The notes: generated from the sequence alone by a model not told the origin. Shown: positions 10,532-23,726, numbered from the stretch's first letter. The stretch: DNA of 64,000 nt from Hydrangea macrophylla (GCA_033977485.1 CM066998.1:55890274-55954273); one strand, 5' to 3'. Program-made: numbers and translations.

Positions 10532-12032
10532 TGTTAGCCTTGAATTTATTTAAGGCATTATTTTTGTTTTGTTTTGATGATGACAAATCTAGTGATAATT
10601 GCATACTTTCATTTGTTCTATTTCAATCAATTATCATGTCATTTTCGTTATGCTAATCTCTTGATTCATGTACTTAGTTGTTCTAACTTTGTTTGAGATC
10701 GTGAGATAGCATATGGTGAAGCCCAAGAGTGTTTGAGCTCAACAAGGATCAAGCTTGAAGAATTGAAGATTTTTTCATTCTTGGTTGAAGACTAGAATTT
10801 ATATGTACGCATTTTGATCAATCACTCATAGGGGCTCAAGTAACTTTAATTGGACTTTAGGTTCCTTGCACTTACACTTTAAATTACTTTCAAGGACCTA
10901 AACATACTTAGACCACTCAATTAAATTCATTTCACAAAAGTTTTCAAATGGCTAAGTCAAAAGAAAGTACCTTTGCGCAGATAGGTCAACTTTAAATGCA
11001 AACTTGATCCAATTGGTAAGGAATTAGATCTTGAGTTGTATATGATTGGAAAGGTATGTAAATCTAGTTTCCGAATCTTCAAACGGATCGCGAATATGAG
11101 TTTTGAAGAGGGAGTTATGGCCGTTTTAGTAAAGAGGTGTCAATCTGCCAAAAACTGTTTAAAATCAGTTGACTGATTTTTTAAGGGTCCAGTCGACTGG
11201 ATTATAGAATCAGTCGACTGATTGAACTTCTTAGTCGACTGGACAGCACTGAAATTGCCTCTTCACTGCTATAAACTTCCCAGTCGACTGAACCTTCGAT
11301 CCAGTTGACTGGACTGCGCTGAAAGACAATAACGGCTAGTTTTTAAAAGGGTTTTTAATTACCAAACTTGCCACCAACGGCTATAATCTTTCTTGGCCTA
11401 TAAATACATGTTTTCTCACACCATTTTATGTTAATCAATCCATTGGAAAACATCTATTTAAATCACACAACTTGTTGATTTCTAATCATTCATATTTGAG
11501 CCCTAGTTGTGTGAGTTTATCAAATTTGCTATTGTTCTTGATTTGTATTTCTTTGAGAGTAAATTGTAGTGAGCTTTTATTTGTATCATCTACTCAACAA
11601 GGAGTTATTTTGTGAGCTTCAAATTGTATTATCCACTCTAGAGAGAGAGTTATCATTTGTACCCAAATCAATTGTAAAGGTTGAGGGTTAGTAACCCTTG
11701 TGTGCAAAGAAGAGGTATTCTTCTTTGGGAGAGATTGAAGGCTCTTGTAACGGTTTGGTGCACACCCGTAAGTGCTCCGGGAACGGTTTGGTCTACACCC
11801 GTGAAGTAGATCGGATTAAAGAAATCCTCAAGAGGTGTTCTTGAGGGGTGGACGTAGGCTGCGGGGTGCGATTGTCGAACCACTTGAAAACTCGGTTTGC
11901 AAGTGTCTCTTCCCTTATCTCTTTACTTTATTATTTGTGATTGTGTTTAATTTGCAATTAAATTTTTAAAAGATTAATTTCCGCTAAAACCTTATTCACC
12001 CCCCCTCTAAGGTTTCCACATTTGGGCCAACA
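10532..12032 (+). repeat. 3' LTR of the gag-only element
   Basis: 1501 bp, same length as the 5' LTR with about 33 differences. Palindrome cluster at about 11164-11310 as in the 5' LTR; here two sites read CAGTTGACTG where the 5' copy has CAGTCGACTG, and the reverse is true at another site, as expected from cytosine deamination after insertion. Confidence 0.92.
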
Positions 12033-13641
12033 GGCATCATATGCTTCATCTGCTTCTGCGCGTTGAGTAGAGGTGGTTCCATCAGCGATAATATTTCTTA
12101 AGATTGAACAGGTTGCACTGAACATGTTTATCAAACTAGCAATGGAACCCAAATGAGAACCCCATCGAGTATCTCCTGCTCATTTCAATATGCCAATCTG
12201 ATTTTTTCCTTCACCCGTCTCAAGCTCATTAATAGCAAGTTTTTCAGCAATTTCTGCAGCTTGAGCAGCTCTTATTTTATCATGCCTTTTGCAAGAGGAA
12301 CCGACTATATTGACTACAAGAGTTAAATAAGAAAAGAATTGGTGAACAGATATAACCTCTTTAGATGTCGCCACCAATGCTAGTTGTAGTCGATGAGCAA
12401 AGCAATGAATATAATATGCAAAAGGACACTCATTGGATAAAAAGGCCTGCAAGCCAATCCATTCTCCACGCATGTTACTAGCACCATCGTATCCCTGACC
12501 ATGAATATTTTTGCACTCTAAGATTATGGCGTGCAAGAATAGTACAAATTTCCTTTTTCAGAGTTTTTGATGACGTATCTGATACATGAACTATGCCAAA
12601 GAAATGCTCTCGTATAAAACCATCTTTATCAACAAATCTCAAAACAATAGCCATCTACTATCTTTTTGATTCATCTCGCGATTCATCCACTATAATGCAG
12701 AATACTGAATCTTTTATCTCCTCTCGAATGAACTTTTGTATCTTTCTAGAGAAAATACCCAGCATTTCTTTTTGAATTCCATGTGAATGATAAGAAGCAT
12801 TGTGAGGAGCATTTTCTAATACAACAGCAGCCACATCCTCATTATAAGATGCCAAGAGCTTTATCAATTCAATAAAATTCCTTCTATTGTCAGAATTTGA
12901 ATGTTCATCACGGCCTCTAAAAGCACAAGCTTGTAATGCAAGCCATTTAACCACATCTATCAAAGTCTTCAATCGCAAACGATTTTTTGCAATTTGTTGA
13001 GAATTTTGTTTTTCAACAACATTCTGAATATGTTGTAATTAATTCATCAAATCGTTACATGAATTGACAGTAATTCTATGCACTGAATTAGGATCCTTTC
13101 CAACGTGAGCTAGCGAAGCACAATTCTTTCCATCATTGACTTTCTTCCATGAAAAAAATCCATCAACAACGAAAGCATTACATCCAGAGCATCCAGTCGG
13201 CTTAGCAAAAAGATAGCATGGAAGACCATAAGTACAATTTTTTGTTGGAGAATAATCCAACCAATCTGGAAATAACTTGTACCAAGAAGGAAGAAAACGA
13301 CGGTTACTCTTATCCTCCAAAGATTGGCTTTTTAGAGGACTTGGTTGATAGGGCCCAAATCTGATATAAGTGCATCTGATCTCATCATGTTGACATAGCT
13401 CATAACTACATATTTGTTGTCATAATCCCAGATCCCTTTCCAATGAAGAAGTCTCAAATTCTTTCGACTCAACTCTAGAAACTTTAGAAGACCGGTCTTC
13501 AGGAATTGAAGATTCACCAAAATGTGTAGAAGGCTTTGTACATGTATTACCTTCCAAGTTCTGAGAACCTCTTTTCTTAAAGAATGAATCAATTGTTTTG
13601 TTGACCATAGTTGAGTTAATTTCTACCTTGCACAAAAGCAA
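12033..13641 (-). pseudogene. hAT transposase, N-terminal and central part
   Basis: Minus-strand remnant of the same transposase as 5168-6028. It begins near 13608 with an SFFKKR block, followed by the TTF-type zinc finger (CYLFAKPTGCSGCNAF near 13200), the DUF4371 region (SYHSHGIQKEMLGIF, FCIIVDESRDES at about 12780-12665) and the central hAT block (GQGYDGASNMRG, HCFAHRLQLAL at about 12500-12380). There are frameshifts near 13435 and 13330, and stops at 13039-13041 and at about 12655. The gene would have mobilised hAT elements by cut and paste; this copy is dead. Confidence 0.8.
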
Positions 13642-13995
13642 AATAGTCTAAACTAGTAAGTACTTGTTAGCAAGTATCAAGTTCTCAAGGTGCGTGCTCC
13701 TAATTTTTTCACTAAAACAAAGTGTTGTATTTCCTAAATTTGAATCTCAAATTTGAATGCCAATCGATTCAATACCACATTTGTGAATGGTGGAACCAAT
13801 TTCCTTGTGAAAGTGGCATAATTGTTCGAGAATTTGGGAACCAAATTTGGGATTCAATAATTCAAATTTGGAAAAATCGCCTTACTCAAATACAGTACAT
13901 GTCAAACAGTCAAAGCAAATAAGCAATAGTCAAATACATTACATGTCAAACAGTTAAAGCAAACTTTGAAATTGAGCATAAATGCATAATGCATG

Positions 13996-16518
13996 TGTCA
14001 TACCCCAACCCACCTCGGTGGATTAGGACACGTGTAACAATGCCACAAGCGATCATTTATACTAATTAGCAAAGAAACAAGCGAATTACTAAGAAACACG
14101 TGTTTTAAACAACATAAAAGAACCTTACTGTGACAAAACAGCCCCCAAGGGTAAAATGGTAATTAATAAGGTATAGCAAATTTTATACCGAAAGATAAGT
14201 CTTTGAATACTGGTTCTAACGCAAAAAAATAGCGCCCAAATTCGAATTTTCTAGAGAGAGTTATGTCCGTTTTTGTAAAAGCCAACGGGCTGAAAACAGA
14301 CAAGCGGATCGATCCGCCCCAAAACCGGATCGATCCGGTTTTAACAGAAAGTCATTTTCTGCTCCTCTGGATGCCCCAGATTGATCCGCACAAGACCCGG
14401 ATCGATCTAGATTCTGCAGATGAGATTTCTTGCTGCTAAAACGCTATTAAACAGTTCAAAACATATCCAAGTTCCATTTCTATGATTCAAAACCTCCCAA
14501 AATCTTTGAAAACATCCTCCAAACACTCATAAACATGTCAACAACATGTTTAAACTCTCACAAATATTTTAAACACAACCCATAACTCAAACAAATGAAG
14601 AACTTAACATAAATCTTTAATCAAACACAAGTAGTTAAAAGATAAATATTTCTTTGTCAAGATAAATTCAAAAGCCTTCAACAACTTGTTTGAACCAAAA
14701 TCCATCACATGAGGTTCCATAATTTTATTTCCAAATACTTGAAAGTTTTCCTAATCATCAAAATCCATGGAAAGCCATTTGAAAGAACAACCTTGTACTC
14801 TTTTACCAATGCTTAATTCAATATGGAACTAAATGCTCAAACACAACTTCATTTCTTAAAACATGAGTTCAAGAGCTCAACAACTTAAACTCAAGGAAAG
14901 AACACCCAACATATTACAAGTTTCAAACCTCATTCTACAACATTATGAAGGTGGTGCTTAACATTTTACAACTTACAAAAGAAGTTTGCAAATACAACTT
15001 GTTCTCCAACAAAACCATTTACAACTACAACATTATAAGTAAGAGTCCCAACTTCACCAAGACTAACATAATTACAAGTCGATGAACATATAAACAAAAT
15101 GACCCTTCACCCGAACCTCCGATCACTTACTTCCCTCGTCACGATCCGTACCTGCGGTGGTTATTCATTAACCACACATAAAGCACTTATGTTTTAAGCT
15201 TACGCTTAGTGAATACTTTAACCGTGCCATTGGAGTATGAAATGTGCATATGCAATGTTAAGCAACACAATGATATAAGTAGTTGCCGGTATGTCAAGTA
15301 ACTAATCGCCATCGTAATGGACCCAAGATTCCGGGCCTTTTCTCACTTCAACGTTGTATATAGCGAAAACACACCTCTCACGTGACCGTAGTCAAATCGT
15401 TGTGGTCGTCACCACCGTCCCCTTTTTTCTTGAGGAAAACATCGTCCCGTTACTACGAGCTAAATAATAGCAATCATTACTTGACATCAATTGACCCAAT
15501 TAAGCACACAAGCACCTCAAACATATTACATAGCAATTTCCACAAAAAATTGACATATTAGGCTCCAATTAATACATGCTTTAACTATTAATCCAAGAAC
15601 TAAGCATATAATCATTCTCAATATCACATAAGCATCACTTAACACCCAATTTAGGATTAGAGTACTTAACTCACAAATTGCTCCAATTAAAGCCTAGAAC
15701 CCCAAATTCCTTGTAAATTTTAGCTCTAACTAACACCAATGATAATCCTACATACAAATATCACGTATATGTATCATCACCTCAAAGAGGATTGTGGAAA
15801 AACGTTAACAAAACTGAAAATAAAAGGTATAGAGACGATCCTCTCACCTCCACGATTCCGAATATAGTTTCGATTCGCAAAACGGTGTACCGACGACGAC
15901 AAAATGATGAAGAAACTGCGAAGACGACGGAGCTTCCGTCAATGGCTGAATTTTCTCTTCCTCTACATCAATTTCTTGTTTCGATACATTGGAGAAGATG
16001 AGTCATGTTAAGAGGTGTCAACCTCTTGGGTTTCATGCCAAAATTTGTTTATTTATATTTACACTCCCAACACTTCTTTAAACTTTATTATGAAATTCCC
16101 TAAATAATTGTATTAACCACCCAATATCTAAGTAGGTATTTGTCTATGTCACGTGTGGGTCCCAAACAGGGTCCCACATATTTTGTAAAGTTGCTAATTA
16201 ACCTACTAGTTATGAATCTGATTCCTATTCACTCTCATACGGCTACCCAAACTGGCACTATAAAATATTGCAACAATCAATAAAATATTAAAGCAATTAA
16301 ACAAATATTCACTTAATCATATAAATGCAACTAAATACAATTTATTTAATCCGGACCTCCCGTGGGTCCCATTTTATATCTGTCCAACTGTGCCCTTTTT
16401 GGAACACTTATCACGTCGGGGTAACTGGAACTTACCTAAATTATTACATGCTATTAATTATACTAATTAATGCATGCTAAGCAGATATTATCTCATTTCT
16501 CCGGGTACGGGTATTACA
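13996..16518 (-). repeat. 3' LTR of the Gypsy element
   Basis: 2523 bp; on the minus strand it starts TGTAATACCC and ends GGGTATGACA. It contains a cluster of palindromes with core GGATCGATCC at 14305-14316, 14325-14338, about 14377 and about 14397, the second being a perfect 14-bp palindrome. No coding region. It aligns with 21263-21455 for its last 193 bp. Confidence 0.88.
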
Positions 16519-16534
16519 TTTCTCCCTCCCTTTT
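16519..16534 (-). promoter_or_regulatory. Polypurine tract of the Gypsy element
   Basis: Read on the minus strand, AAAAGGGAGGGAGAAA directly precedes the 3' LTR start (TGTAATACCC). Confidence 0.85.
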
Positions 16535-16562
16535 GAAAGTTTGTCCTCAAACTTTTCTTACC

Positions 16563-19500
16563 TTAAGAATCGCACAAGTGAGGATACTTTTCTCGTATCT
16601 CGTCTTCACGTTCCCCAGTCGCCTCTTCTACCGAGTGATTATACCATAACACCATAACCAGAGGAATAACTTTGGTTCTCAAGATATGATCTTTCCTATC
16701 TAGGATTCGAACTGGATGTTCAACATAAGTCAAGTCTTCTCGTATCATCAATGGTTCTAGAGTAATACAATAACTCACATCTGATAAGCAACGTCGCAAC
16801 ATAAAAACGTGAAATATGTTATAAACATTAGCCAGCTCTTGTGGCAATTCTAACCGATATGCAATAGGACCAACTCTATCCAAAATCAAATAAGGTCCTA
16901 CATACCTCGGGTTTAACTTACCCTGCTTACTGAATCGTGTTATGCCTTTCGAAGGCGATGATTTCAAGAAAACATAATCACCCACCTCGAATTCCAATGG
17001 TCTTCTACTAGTATCTGCGTAACTTTTATAGCGACTCTGAGCTACTTATAGCCGTTGTTTAACCAATTTGATTTTATCGGTGGTGATTTGCATGATCTCG
17101 GGTCCCAAAAGTTGCTTTTCCCCAACTTCTGCCCAACATACCGGTGATCTACACTTTCGACCATACAATGCCTCATAAGGCGCCGTCCCAATACTCGTTT
17201 GGAAGCTATTACTATAAGAGAATTCCACCAATGGTAAATGGGTTTACCAATCTAACTTGAAATCCATAACACATCCTCGAAGAATATCTTCCAGAATCTG
17301 AATAACTCGTTCGGATTGACCATCTGTCTGAAGATGAAAAGTTGTGCTAAAATGCAAGGTTGTCCCCATTGCCTTTTGTAAACTCTTCTAAAATCTAGAC
17401 ACAAATCGTGTATCCCGATTTGACACAATGGATACCGGTGCCCCATGTAATCTGATAATTTCTCTGACATAAAGCTCTGCCAACTTTGTCGGTCATGAGT
17501 TTTGATTGGAAAGAAATGGGCTGCCTTTGTCAACCGATCAATGATCACCCAAATACTATCATTAAACTTAGGAGATCGCGGTAAACCTATTATAAAATCC
17601 ATAGTGATATTCTCCCATTTCCATTCCGGTATCTCTAACAGTTGTACTTCTCTGGCGAATCGTTGATGTTCTATCTTCACTCGTCGACAAGTTATACACT
17701 TAGTCACAAACTCGGCAACTTCCCGCTTCATACCACTCCACCAATACACTTTTCACAAATCCCTATACATTTTGGTACTACCCGGATGCATGGAATACCT
17801 CATGTTGTGAGCTTCTTCCATAATCTTATCTTTTAACTTATGAATATTAGGAACACATAAACGATTAATATACCTCAATACATTATTCTGAAAACTGAAC
17901 TCTGGTCGTCTACCCTCAAGTAACTCTTCAACTATTTTCTTAAAATTTGGATCCAAAAGCTGACTTACCTTGATTTCTTCAATCAAACTCGGTTGTGCTA
18001 TGATAGCCTCTATCAATCCATCTCGAATTCTGGGAATCACCTTAAGTTCTAATTGCTCAAATTCTTGTACCAACTTTGCTTGAGCTGTTAAAGAATAAAC
18101 CAAATTTTCTGACGACTTTCGACTCAGAGCATTGACAACCACGTTAGCTTTACCGAGATAATACTGAATCTTTAAGTCATAATCCTTCATTAATTCAAGC
18201 CATCTTCTCTGTCTCATGTTTAGCTCCCGTTGGGTAAACAAATATTTTAAACTCTAGTGATCGGTAAATATTTCACATGTTTCCCCGTATAAGTAATGAC
18301 GCTAAATTTTTAATGCGAAGATTACTGCTGCCAACTCCAAATCGTGGGTTGGATAATTCTTCTCGTGTGTCCTCAACTGCCTTGAAGCATAAGCTATAGC
18401 CTTACCCTCTTGCATTAGAATGCATCCTAGGCTCTGATAAGAAGCATCAGTGTATATACTAAAACCTCCAGTACTTGATGGAATAGCCAATATCGGTGCT
18501 AAAGTCAACTTATCCTTCAAATTTTAGAAACATTCTTTACATTCTTTATTCCACACAAAGGTCACATCCTTTTTCATTAACTGAGTCATTGGAGTCACGA
18601 TTCTAGAAAAATCTTGAACGAACTTTCTATAGTAATCGGCTAACCCCAAGAAGCTTCGAACTTCAGAAACATTCGTCGGTCTTGACCAATTCTTAACGGT
18701 TTCTATCTTTTGTGGGTCCACGGAAACACCGTCCTTAGAAATCACGTGTCCAAGAAATGTAACACTTGTTAACCAAAATTCACTTTTCTTTAACTTCCCA
18801 AATAATTGCTTTTCTCTAAGTTGTTGCAAAACCAACCTCAATTGTCGCTCGTATTCTTCCTGACTTCTATAATATATCAAAATATCATCAATAAATACAA
18901 TCAAAAATTCATCTAGATAAGTCTTGAACACCCGATTCATCAAATCCATAAAGTGGCTGGTGCATTTGTGACCCCAAACGGCATAACAAGAAATTCATAG
19001 TGCCCATACCGAGTTCTAAAAGCAATCTTCTCAACATCTTCAGCTTTAACCTTTAACTGGTGATACCCAGATCTTAAGTCAATCTTAGAAAAGACTTGTG
19101 CCCCTTTTAACTGATCAAACAAATCATCAATATGCGGCAACGGATACGTGTTCTTTATGGTTACTTTGTTAATCTCCCAGTTATCGATACACATTCGCAT
19201 TGTCCTGTCTTTCTTCTTTACAAATAAGACCGGTGCACCCCACGACGATACACTCGGTCGAATAAATCCCTTATCAAGTAACTCTTGCAACTGAGTTTTC
19301 AACAACTTCAACTCTACTGGAGCCATTCTATACGGTGCCCGTGAAATCGGTTGAGTTCCTGGCATCACATCTATCCCAAAATCAATTTTTCTCTCAATCA
19401 ACACACTCGGCAAATCTTCTGGGAAAACATCTGGAAATTCTTTGACCACAGGTATATCTTCAAGTTTTAATTCAGTACTTCTAACCTCAAGTATGCTACA

Positions 19501-20989
19501 CAAAAAGCCTTGACAACCCTTTTTCAATAAACGACAAGCTTTGACAACTGACACCAAATAAGGCGGTGATACCATACCTATCCCTTGGAAACAAAATTCA
19601 TCTTGATTTGGCAATCAAAATGTTACTCTCTTGTTCTCATAATCGATAATAGTATGATTTGCAGATAACCAATCCATACCTAAAATAACGTCAAAGTGTT
19701 GAATGACCAATGGTACTAGATCAACGAACAATCTTCTACTATTCACGTCAATCCCGCAAGCTTTAAAGACACCTAAACTCACTAGTGATGCTCTCGATGG
19801 AAGTGTAATAGATAAGTCAAAATCTAATAATTCTAAGGGTTTATCTAAATTCCTAGCAAATTGGTGTGATACGAAAGAATGAGTTGACCCCGAATCTAAT
19901 AACCGATTGTCAGGTCGCATGCAAATAGAGAATATACCTGAAACCACCGTGTCAGCTGCTATGATCTTCCCAGGCTTGAGCTAAAAATACCTTCCTTGTC
20001 ATTGCTCCCTCCCTTGGGATTGCTGCTGAGATGGTCTCTGTCTTGGTGCACTACCCACGGATGAGCTGGAACCTCCTTGTCTTCTCTTGGGATAATTATG
20101 TTCTCGATGCCCCAGGTCACCACACGAATAACACCTTATTCCACTGTCATCTGGACTTTATCTCCGAGTAATACTTTGTCTTAGAGTATTAGGACAATCC
20201 CTTGCCACGTGCCCCGGTTGTCGACAAATATTGCAAATGATAGGAGACATTTTGCATACTCCCCCAGTGATATTTACCACAAGTCTAACACCTGGGTTTG
20301 TTACCCCCACTTCCCGATGAACTATCAAAACTCTGTCTTTTAGAATTACCCTGTCCTTAGAATTGACTACCTCCCAGCCTCTTAAACGTTTGACCTTGCC
20401 CTGTTGGCAACACACCTCGTTCAGCAATCAAGGAAACGTCTAGCACTTCTGAGTATGTTGCTAGCCGATGTGTATCCACTTTTCCCCTAATTTCATCACA
20501 GAGCCCTTCCTCAAATATTCTTGCCCGAGTGAACTCGCTCGGAAGCAAATCCATTACAAATCTGGCCAAACTTGTGAATTTAGTGGCATAATCTCTAACA
20601 GTCATATTACCTTTACTGAGATGAGAAAATTCTCGGGACTTTAATTCACTAAAAGACCGTGGAATGTACTATTTTGAGAACTCTTCCATAAACCCATTCT
20701 AGGTAGCCAGCGCTCCTTGCCTTAATATTGACATCCACCAATTCTGTGCTTCCTCTTTCAAGGTATCAGAGGCAAACAAAACTTTCTGTTCCTCCGTACA
20801 TGGCCAAGCACAAAAAATTCTCTTCATATCGGTCAACCAATGGTTGGCTTTCATCGAATCAGATTCTCCTTTGAACTGCCCAGGCTTTTGCTTATAGAAC
20901 GTGACAATAGTTATTGGTTCCACCCTCTGTCTTGAATTTGACGAACCTGGTCCTTCCTCGACCACTTGAGTTTCGGCCACTCTTACCAA
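16563..20989 (-). pseudogene. Gypsy gag-pol polyprotein, multiply interrupted
   Basis: Minus-strand gag-pol broken by several stops and frameshifts. In order: gag (from 20989; WLTDMKRIF, EEAQNWW), a CCHC knuckle at about 20205 (CRQPGHVARDCP), aspartic protease (DSGSTHSF near 19890, VILGMDWL near 19675), reverse transcriptase ([10 protein letters not shown] near 19080, catalytic FIDDILIY near 18890), RNase H (YTDAS near 18450, [12 protein letters not shown] near 18340), integrase (ITCRRVK near 17690, ENITMDFIIGLP near 17610) and a C-terminal segment ending in a chromodomain-like block (VRILDRKDHILR, near 16700; EEATGERE has Gly where Trp is usual). Stops lie for example near 20700, 19950, 18522, 18300 and 17250. 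No intact protein is expected. Confidence 0.88.
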
Positions 20990-21244
20990 TTTACCAATTT
21001 TTACATAACTACCTCTATTCTATCCATATGAGCTAAAGACGGGGTTTCGCCTCCAGACATCCTTGCCTGGCACCTACGACAAGATATATATACATGCACG
21101 TTACTTTTAAATAAATCATGGTGCATGCTAAATAACATTTAAAGCATGCTAAGTAAACGTGTATGCATGATTGTGCAACTATGTGTCATTTTATTCAATT
21201 TGTACGTCATATTCGTCGTCTCTCATCCCCAAAGACTCTAACCT

Positions 21245-21259
21245 ATTGCTCTGATACCA
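21245..21259 (-). promoter_or_regulatory. Primer binding site of the Gypsy element
   Basis: On the minus strand TGGTATCAGAGCAAT follows the 5' LTR end (GTGTGACA) after three bases; this is the initiator tRNA-Met site. Confidence 0.88.
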
Positions 21260-21262
21260 AAT

Positions 21263-21455
21263 TGTCACACCCCAACCCGCCTTGACAGATTAGGACACGT
21301 GTAACAATGGCACAAGCGATCATTTATACTAATTAGCAAAAAAAACAAGCGAATTACTAAGAAACACGAGTTTTAAACGACATAAAAGTTTACTATGACA
21401 AAACAGCCCCCAAGGGTAAAATGGTAATTAATAAGATATAGCAAATTTTATATCG
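21263..21455 (-). repeat. Remnant of the Gypsy 5' LTR
   Basis: Only the 3'-most 193 bp of the LTR remain. It matches 13996-14190 closely (TGTCAYACCCCAACCC, GGACACGTGTAACAATG, CAGCCCCCAAGGGTAAAATG). Homology stops at TTTTATATCGAGAGAGAG, next to a GA and GT/GC microsatellite at about 21455-21520. The missing 2.3 kb were probably deleted. Confidence 0.85.
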
Positions 21456-21487
21456 AGAGAGAGAGAAATTCCATATTCAAAGGAAGA

Positions 21488-21519
<32 letters not shown>

Positions 21520-22363
21520 ATGCGTGTGTGCGTGAGAAGGGGGTGTGTTCTAGCGCGCGTGAGAGTGGGGTGTATTCCAGGACTATGATAGCATGGAACA
21601 TTTGATTTTCCAGCAAGGAACAGGTCAATTCTGGATTGCATTCAGCTGTTACACAATTAGTCTATCAAGTAATACAAATTCATGGAATAAGAAAATGTAT
21701 AAGCAATATTAAACATAAACTTGGCATGTCTTGAGCTGTTCAGATTCTTCAGAAATCCCATTAAGGAAAACAAATGAGAATATAAAACAAGTCTGGTAAG
21801 CATATCAATCTTCGCATGATGTCCATCCACATGGTCGCCTAAGGCAATCTCCTCCCAAAAGTCATCATGCTATCCACAAGCTTTCACCCATAAAAGGTGC
21901 AAACGAGATTTGCATCATTGTTGACCATAATGCAGTCCAAATATTAAAAAGAGCTTTGTGAACAAAAAAAACATAGACGTGCAGTCATTGTTAAGTGAGA
22001 TGTAACGAGCCACATATCCTCATTATCCAATTTGGAATAACCCAACAAATGGTCGGCCAACATTGAAAACTAAATCCAGGATAATGAACATACCAAAATT
22101 ATTAAGAACATATATCAAATAATATCTTGAATTTGAGACAATAAAAAAGAGAGAATAATGGTAGTTTTGTAGCAGCAATGCATTGTAATAGTAAGCTTAA
22201 TGGGCCTAGTATGTTCAAGATTAACCACACCTTACAATGTTATTGTGAATTAGAAAAACAAAGAATAATTCACACAAAAATTCAAGAACATAGTAAGGGA
22301 GTAGTGGCAGTTGTAGTAACACCTTTTCTCATATAGCAGAAGATTATATAATATTATATTAGG

Positions 22364-22680
22364 TTAAATGAACTTACACCCCCTATGGTTTGACCGATTT
22401 GCCCTTACCCCCCTGTACTTTAAATTTGGGCACTAATACTCCCTGTGGTTCAGACGAAAGTGCAACCATTTAGAATTACTCTTTTGCCTCTGAAAGTCCT
22501 ATTAAAAGCAAAATAAGTCATAAGTCATTTTTTTGTTGTGTCAAGCTCATGGCCTAAAAAATGTCAAAGATTCTTTCTTACCCAATTCAAAACCATCTAT
22601 TTCTCCCTAAACAAATTTTGTTCTTAACTATTATGAAGACTCTTGAGGGGGGGGGGGGGTGGGGGCAAATTTTAACAGTT
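22364..22680. mobile_element. One-ended copy of the ACTTACACC foldback family
   Basis: Starts GGTTAAATGAACTTACACCC and matches, base for base in many blocks, the reverse complement of the right half of the element at 51441-51966 (shared: CTTACCCAATTCAAAACC, GACCGATTT, AAAGTGCAACC). The partner arm is missing; the copy ends at a G-run. Confidence 0.6.
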
Positions 22681-23726
22681 GCACTTTAGTTTAGGTAGCT
22701 TGAAAATTAAAATAGAGAGAGAGAGAAAGGAGAAATTACCTGACTCTTTGTACAATTACAAAGGCTTTTGAATTCAAACCCATGAAATCTCTCTCCATCA
22801 TAGCTTCAACTACACACCAAATGAAAAACAAAAATGAAGTAATATGGCTAATTGCTATAAAATAGACCAAATAAAATAGTTTTATGCGTACTTGAATTAA
22901 CCCATAACACTATATGAAACTCAAAAGCTAATAATATGTACTTGAATGGATTTTGGGTTACATTTAAAAAAAAGCTATTGAGTGTTCCCAAAATTCAGGG
23001 TTACACTAGATAAGTCATAGAGATAAGACAATATAATATATTACTATTTGTATTGATACAATATCAGTAGTCTCAGGCCATTGTTATTAACTTATCATAC
23101 ATAAATAAGGGCAGCCAGGCTGCCATATCATATAAAAAATTTTAAAAATTAAAAGAATGTTATTAGTTAGTGATATCAAAATTTTGGGAACTATGTATTG
23201 AAAGACTGCATTTATGATTCTAGAAGCAATTGGAGAAAATATATTATGGCCTCCTCCCTTATCATAGTATCCTTTATTTTGGTGATACTCAGCTAGTACA
23301 AAATGTATGTTCTTAAACTTCACACTTCTTTCCTTTTCTCTTTTTTTTTCCCACATGTTTATGACAATGACGAACAATACCACTTAGGCATTTATGTCTT
23401 TCAATGTATGAGTACGACGATATTGTGGAGAGTAAATATTGACCAGTTTGGGATGTATGGATGGATATATAAAATTGTACTTATTGTTTGATATGTTTTG
23501 GGGTAATCAATCTATTTGACTTAGTGTGTAATTTTTTATTTCGTTTTTGTTTTCTTTTTTCTTCTTCCCCCCGGATGAACAAGTGTTTGAAAAGGTTCCC
23601 TTATCAAAGAATTGAGTGTTTTATGCAACAAACATTGCAATGGTTGTGGCCATGGTTACAACCATCTCAAAGCATTAGCCACAGGATTGTGGATTTTTGG
23701 GGATAAGTTTTGTAACTCAAGCTCAT

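Larger units (their letters stand above)
6029..12032 (+). mobile_element. Gag-only LTR retrotransposon (TR-GAG type), complete
   Basis: A complete 6004-bp element: two 1501-bp LTRs (6029-7529, 10532-12032, both TGTTAGCC...CCAACA), a primer binding site, a gag frame, a polypurine tract and a perfect 5-bp target duplication GGCAT (6024-6028, 12033-12037). The interior is only 3.0 kb and has no protease, integrase or reverse transcriptase, so it depends on proteins supplied by another element. By eye I count about 33 differences between the LTRs, roughly 2%, so insertion was fairly recent. It inserted in the hAT transposase gene on the opposite strand. Confidence 0.92.
4989..13720 (-). mobile_element. 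Decayed hAT element, split by an LTR element
   Basis: The left terminus at 4989 reads CAGGGACGGATACAGGG, a common hAT terminal motif, and 181 bases further in begins the C-terminal end of a hAT transposase on the minus strand. The transposase continues at 12033-13641 after a 6-kb LTR insertion. I find no matching right terminus before the Gypsy LTR at 13996, so that end is lost or very diverged and the right limit given is only the limit of recognisable sequence. A MITE at 58962-59324 has very similar ends (CAGTGGCGGATACAGGG). Confidence 0.65.
13996..21455 (-). mobile_element. Gypsy element, Tekay/Del (chromovirus) type, 5' LTR truncated
   Basis: A minus-strand Ty3/Gypsy element: gag-pol at 20989-16563, full 3' LTR at 13996-16518, polypurine tract, primer binding site, and only the last 193 bp of the 5' LTR (21263-21455). 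The domain order protease, reverse transcriptase, RNase H, integrase and a C-terminal chromodomain-like block points to Tekay/Del. It lies to the right of the hAT remnant. No target duplication can be tested because the 5' end is lost in a GA/GT-rich tract. Confidence 0.88.
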
